Assembly: GCA_903922535.1 (NCBI GenBank)
Contig: CAIXUF010000211.1
Span: 1-7,819, forward strand
Length of the DNA: 7,819 bases
Reading direction: 5' to 3'
DNA from: Candidatus Hydrogenedentota bacterium
Lineage (GTDB): Bacteria; Hydrogenedentota; Hydrogenedentia; Hydrogenedentiales; CAITNO01
In this document: positions 5,401 through 7,819 of the stretch, in pieces
Layout of the letters: each line of letters opens with the position of its first letter
How positions within the stretch are numbered: position 1 is the first letter of the stretch
The notes under the pieces: model-generated
Seen by the model: only the letters and a program-made list of their open reading frames with translations
Told to the model about the DNA's origin: nothing
Database searches by the model: none
Position numbers and translations under genes: made by a program

Positions 5401-6347
5401 GTCTGCACAAACATGTGGATGAGGCGCTGAATATCTTGGCAGCTTTGGGAATGCCCCGGGAACAGCGAAATGAACGCTCCGCCCTGTGTCTACTCGCACT
5501 ACTAAACTTGACGCCGAAGAAGAAGTGGGCCCAATGCGAGAATCCACTCATTGGGATCACACCCATGATGGAATTCAGCCGCGACCATTACGGCAAAGAT
5601 TATGCGCCGAATACCCGTGAAACCTTCAGACGTCAGACCATCCACCAGTTTGTCTCCGCTGGACTGGCTGCCTACAACCCCGACGTGCCCGAAAGACCAG
5701 TGAACAGCCCCAAGGCTGTTTACCAGATCGGCCCGGATGCGCTTGTCCTATTGCGCGTCTTTGGCTCCAACAAGTGGAAGGAGGCGCTGGAAGCCTATCT
5801 AGCCGCAAACGAATCGCTTTCGGCAAGGTATGCCAAGGCGCGGACCCTGAACCAGATTCCGGTCGTTATTGCTCCTGGAAAAGGAATCCGGTTAACGCCG
5901 GGAGCACACAGTGAACTAATCAAGGCCATCATAGAAGAATTTGGGCCCCGGTTTGTTCCCGGCGCGCATTTGGTCTATGCGGGAGACACGGGGGACAAAT
6001 GGGGCTACTTCGACAAGAGACTCCTTGATAAGTTGGGGGTGTCGTTGGACACCCACGGCAAGATGCCGGACGTTGTGCTGTACTGCCCGAAGCGCAAGTG
6101 GCTTCTATTGGTGGAATCTGTCACAAGCCACGGGCCGGTGGACGGAAAACGCCACGAGGAACTGGCGCAGTTGTTTGCCGGTTCCTCGGCGGGATTGGTG
6201 TATGTGACCGCATTTCCCAGCCGTTCCGCCATGGCGCGTCATCTTGCAAGCATTGCCTGGGAGACTGAAGTATGGTGCGCTGATGCGCCGTCACATCTGA
6301 TTCATTTCAATGGCGAGCGTTTTCTCGGTCCATACGAAGAGTCGTGA
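5397..6347 (+). CDS. Type II restriction endonuclease, BsuBI/PstI family
   Basis: This 316-residue protein has the size of R.BsuBI and the two-domain plan of that family: an N-terminal helix-turn-helix-like domain (about 1-135) and a C-terminal nuclease domain (about 150-310). Strong family stretches are QRNERSALCLLALLNL (23-38), NPLIGITP, APNTRETFRRQT, NSPKAVYQIGPDAL, and LVESVTSHGPV (238-248). P224-D225 and E240 form the PD...E core of a PD-(D/E)xK-type nuclease. The position of the usual Lys reads Val (E-S-V), which I believe is normal for this family. Family members cleave CTGCAG, so the same specificity is inferred here. The ATG overlaps the methyltransferase stop as ATGA, implying one transcript and translational coupling. 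No separate promoter and no C-protein regulator gene is seen. The gene appears full length and intact. Confidence 0.93.
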   Translation: MSLHKHVDEALNILAALGMPREQRNERSALCLLALLNLTPKKKWAQCENPLIGITPMMEFSRDHYGKDYAPNTRETFRRQTIHQFVSAGLAAYNPDVPERPVNSPKAVYQIGPDALVLLRVFGSNKWKEALEAYLAANESLSARYAKARTLNQIPVVIAPGKGIRLTPGAHSELIKAIIEEFGPRFVPGAHLVYAGDTGDKWGYFDKRLLDKLGVSLDTHGKMPDVVLYCPKRKWLLLVESVTSHGPVDGKRHEELAQLFAGSSAGLVYVTAFPSRSAMARHLASIAWETEVWCADAPSHLIHFNGERFLGPYEES

Positions 6348-6356
6348 TTTGGTCAT

Positions 6357-6370
6357 GGCCGGGGTCGGCC
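6357..6370. other. Small GC-rich hairpin between endonuclease and glutaminase-like genes
   Basis: GGCCG-GGGT-CGGCC forms a 5-bp stem with a 4-nt loop directly after the endonuclease stop codon, followed by GTTTGTC rather than a proper T-run. It could be a weak terminator for the restriction-modification operon, but the stem is short and a chance match is likely in GC-rich DNA. Confidence 0.2.
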
Positions 6371-6395
6371 GTTTGTCAACAACGAGGAGGTTTAC

Positions 6396-7819
6396 ATGAA
6401 CGCCGTGCTGGTTCTCTCTGCCCTGCTGCTTTGTCCTTCCGCCACGGACGCCGCGCCCGCGATGCGGCCTCCCGCCGTGCCGCTGGTCACGCATGACCCC
6501 TATTTCAGCGTGTGGTCATTTGACGATCACCTCACGGACAGTTGGTCCCGCCACTGGACGGGCAAGGTGAACGCGCTGTGCGGACTGGTCCGCATTGACG
6601 GCAAGCCCTACCGTTTCGCCGGGCCGGACCCGAAGGATGTGCCCGCGATGGAGCAGCGCGCGCTCACGGTGAACGCGACCAGCACGGTCTATGACTTTGC
6701 CGCGGGCGGCGTTGCGTTGCAGGTGACCTTTCTCTCGCCGCTGCTGCCGGACGACATCGACATCCTGTCGCGCCCGGCCACCTATGTGACGTTTAAGGCC
6801 ATGCCGTCGGACGGCGCGGATCACACGGTGCAGGTCTACCTCGACATCACCGGCGAGTGGTGCGTGAACAAACCCGAACAAGAGGTGCAGTGGGGCCGAA
6901 TTGACTTCGAGGGCGGCACGGCGATGCACATGGGCACCAAAGAACAGCCCGTGCTCGCCAAGAAGGGCGACGATTTGCGCATCGACTGGGGCCGCGTCTA
7001 TCTGGCGCTGCCCGAACAGAAGGGTGTGTCGTCGCGCATCGAACTGGCAGACCAGTCGCGAACCCCCTTTGTCGAGGACGGCACACTTCACCGCGCAGAT
7101 CTCAAGGGAACGCGCCGCGCCGATAACGGTTGGCCCGTGCTGGCCGCAATACTCGACTTTGGCAAGACCGGCAAGGAAACGGTGACGCGCCAGGTCATTC
7201 TTGCCTATGACGACGAGTATTCCATCGAACTAATGGGCGCGAAGCTGCGGCCCTACTGGCGGCGCGGCGGGATGGATGCCGCCGGGATGCTGGTCGCCGC
7301 CGTGAAGGACTACGCTCCCTTGGCGGAGCGCTGCGCCAAATTCGACGCGGAGCTTGCGCAGAAGCTGGAGAGCGCGGGCGGCGCGGAATACGCCCGCCTC
7401 TGCGCGCTGGCCTACCGCGAGGCGATGGCCGCGCAGAAGATCGCCGCCGACGGTGACGGCGCGCCGGTCATGTTCCCCAAGGAGAACTTCAGCAACGGCT
7501 GCATCTGCACCGTGGACGTGATTTATCCGGCCGCGCCGGTGTTCCTGCTGCTCAACACCAAGTTGGAGGCCGCGCAGTTGAAGCCCGTGATGGACTACGC
7601 CGCGTCCGGCCGCTGGCCCTGGCCCTTTGCGCCCCACGACCTCGGCACCTATCCGCTGGCCAATGGCCAGGTCTATGGCGGCGGCGAGAAGACGGAAAAG
7701 AACCAAATGCCCGTCGAGGAAAGCGCCAACATGATCCTGATCCTGGGCGCGATGGCCAAGAAGGACGGCAACGCCGACTTCGCGAACAAATACTGGCCCA
7801 CCCTGGTGAAATGGACCGA
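6396..7819 (+). CDS. Glutaminase A (GtaA)-like protein, DUF4964/DUF5127/DUF4965, C-terminus cut off by window edge
   Basis: An open frame of 474 codons runs to the window edge. An excellent ribosome site, GAGGAGGT (6384-6391), sits 4 nt before the ATG. Residues 1-20 (MNAVLVLSALLLC...TDAA) look like a signal peptide with a weakly charged start, so export is likely. The N-terminal DUF4964-type segment is marked by VPLVTHDPYFSVWS (28-41) and HWTGK (53-57). A DUF5127-type beta region follows (about 95-300, with YLDITGEW). The DUF4965-type helical region starts after about 300 and contains YPAAPVFLLLN (377-387), PHDLGTYPLANGQVYGGGE (413-431) and MPVEESANMILI. Fungal GtaA hydrolyses glutamine to glutamate, but bacterial relatives are often uncharacterised and may act on other substrates, including glycan-derived ones. 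Its high GC contrasts with the restriction genes just upstream, so it belongs to the host backbone. Confidence 0.88.
   Translation, partial: MNAVLVLSALLLCPSATDAAPAMRPPAVPLVTHDPYFSVWSFDDHLTDSWSRHWTGKVNALCGLVRIDGKPYRFAGPDPKDVPAMEQRALTVNATSTVYDFAAGGVALQVTFLSPLLPDDIDILSRPATYVTFKAMPSDGADHTVQVYLDITGEWCVNKPEQEVQWGRIDFEGGTAMHMGTKEQPVLAKKGDDLRIDWGRVYLALPEQKGVSSRIELADQSRTPFVEDGTLHRADLKGTRRADNGWPVLAAILDFGKTGKETVTRQVILAYDDEYSIELMGAKLRPYWRRGGMDAAGMLVAAVKDYAPLAERCAKFDAELAQKLESAGGAEYARLCALAYREAMAAQKIAADGDGAPVMFPKENFSNGCICTVDVIYPAAPVFLLLNTKLEAAQLKPVMDYAASGRWPWPFAPHDLGTYPLANGQVYGGGEKTEKNQMPVEESANMILILGAMAKKDGNADFANKYWPTLVKWT

Noticed and set aside
6095..6130. Apparent loss of the catalytic Lys in the endonuclease (E-S-V instead of E-x-K)
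   Set aside because: As far as I can recall, BsuBI/PstI-family enzymes have a hydrophobic residue here, so it is not evidence of inactivation.

Overview
The window looks like a GC-rich Gram-negative-type bacterial chromosome segment. It carries a TolC-family outer-membrane protein and a probable secreted GtaA-like glutaminase-family protein. The gene mix and repeat style would fit an environmental lineage of the Planctomycetes/Verrucomicrobia/Hydrogenedentes sort, but that placement is inference and no marker here fixes the phylum. I see no rRNA, tRNA, CRISPR array or transposase.

Layout from left to right. (1) 1-999, minus strand: the N-terminal 333 residues of a TolC-family efflux protein, truncated by the window edge. 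(2) 1000-1209: a divergent intergenic region with back-to-back sigma70-like promoters and a REP/MITE-like 26-bp inverted repeat, which would fall in the 5' leader of the next gene. (3) 1210-1737: a small YfcE/MJ0936-type metallophosphoesterase with an altered GNxD motif. (4) 1893-2831: a CbpA-like J-domain co-chaperone without the zinc finger, preceded by a sequence close to the sigma54 -24/-12 consensus at a sensible distance. (5) 2867-2988: two opposed blocks of a 9-bp tandem repeat (ATGGACnnn) that form a 33-bp near-perfect inverted repeat. (6) 3031-3837: truA, apparently expressed from a leaderless or near-leaderless transcript. (7) 3919-6347: a type II restriction-modification pair of the BsuBI/PstI family, methyltransferase first and endonuclease second, joined by an ATGA overlap. 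(8) 6396-7819: the first 474 codons of a GtaA-like protein (DUF4964/DUF5127/DUF4965), running off the right edge.

Most genes are unrelated single-function units that happen to sit together. The exception is the restriction-modification pair, which is a functional unit: the methyltransferase should protect CTGCAG sites that the endonuclease cuts. Its GC content is visibly lower than that of its neighbours (hand count 42% in 4141-4200 against 73% in 7381-7440), so it is probably a horizontally acquired cassette inserted between truA and the glutaminase-like gene. The most unusual non-coding structures are the 9-bp repeat hairpin between the J-protein gene and truA, and the REP-like hairpin upstream of the phosphoesterase. 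I see no clearly new multi-gene system.
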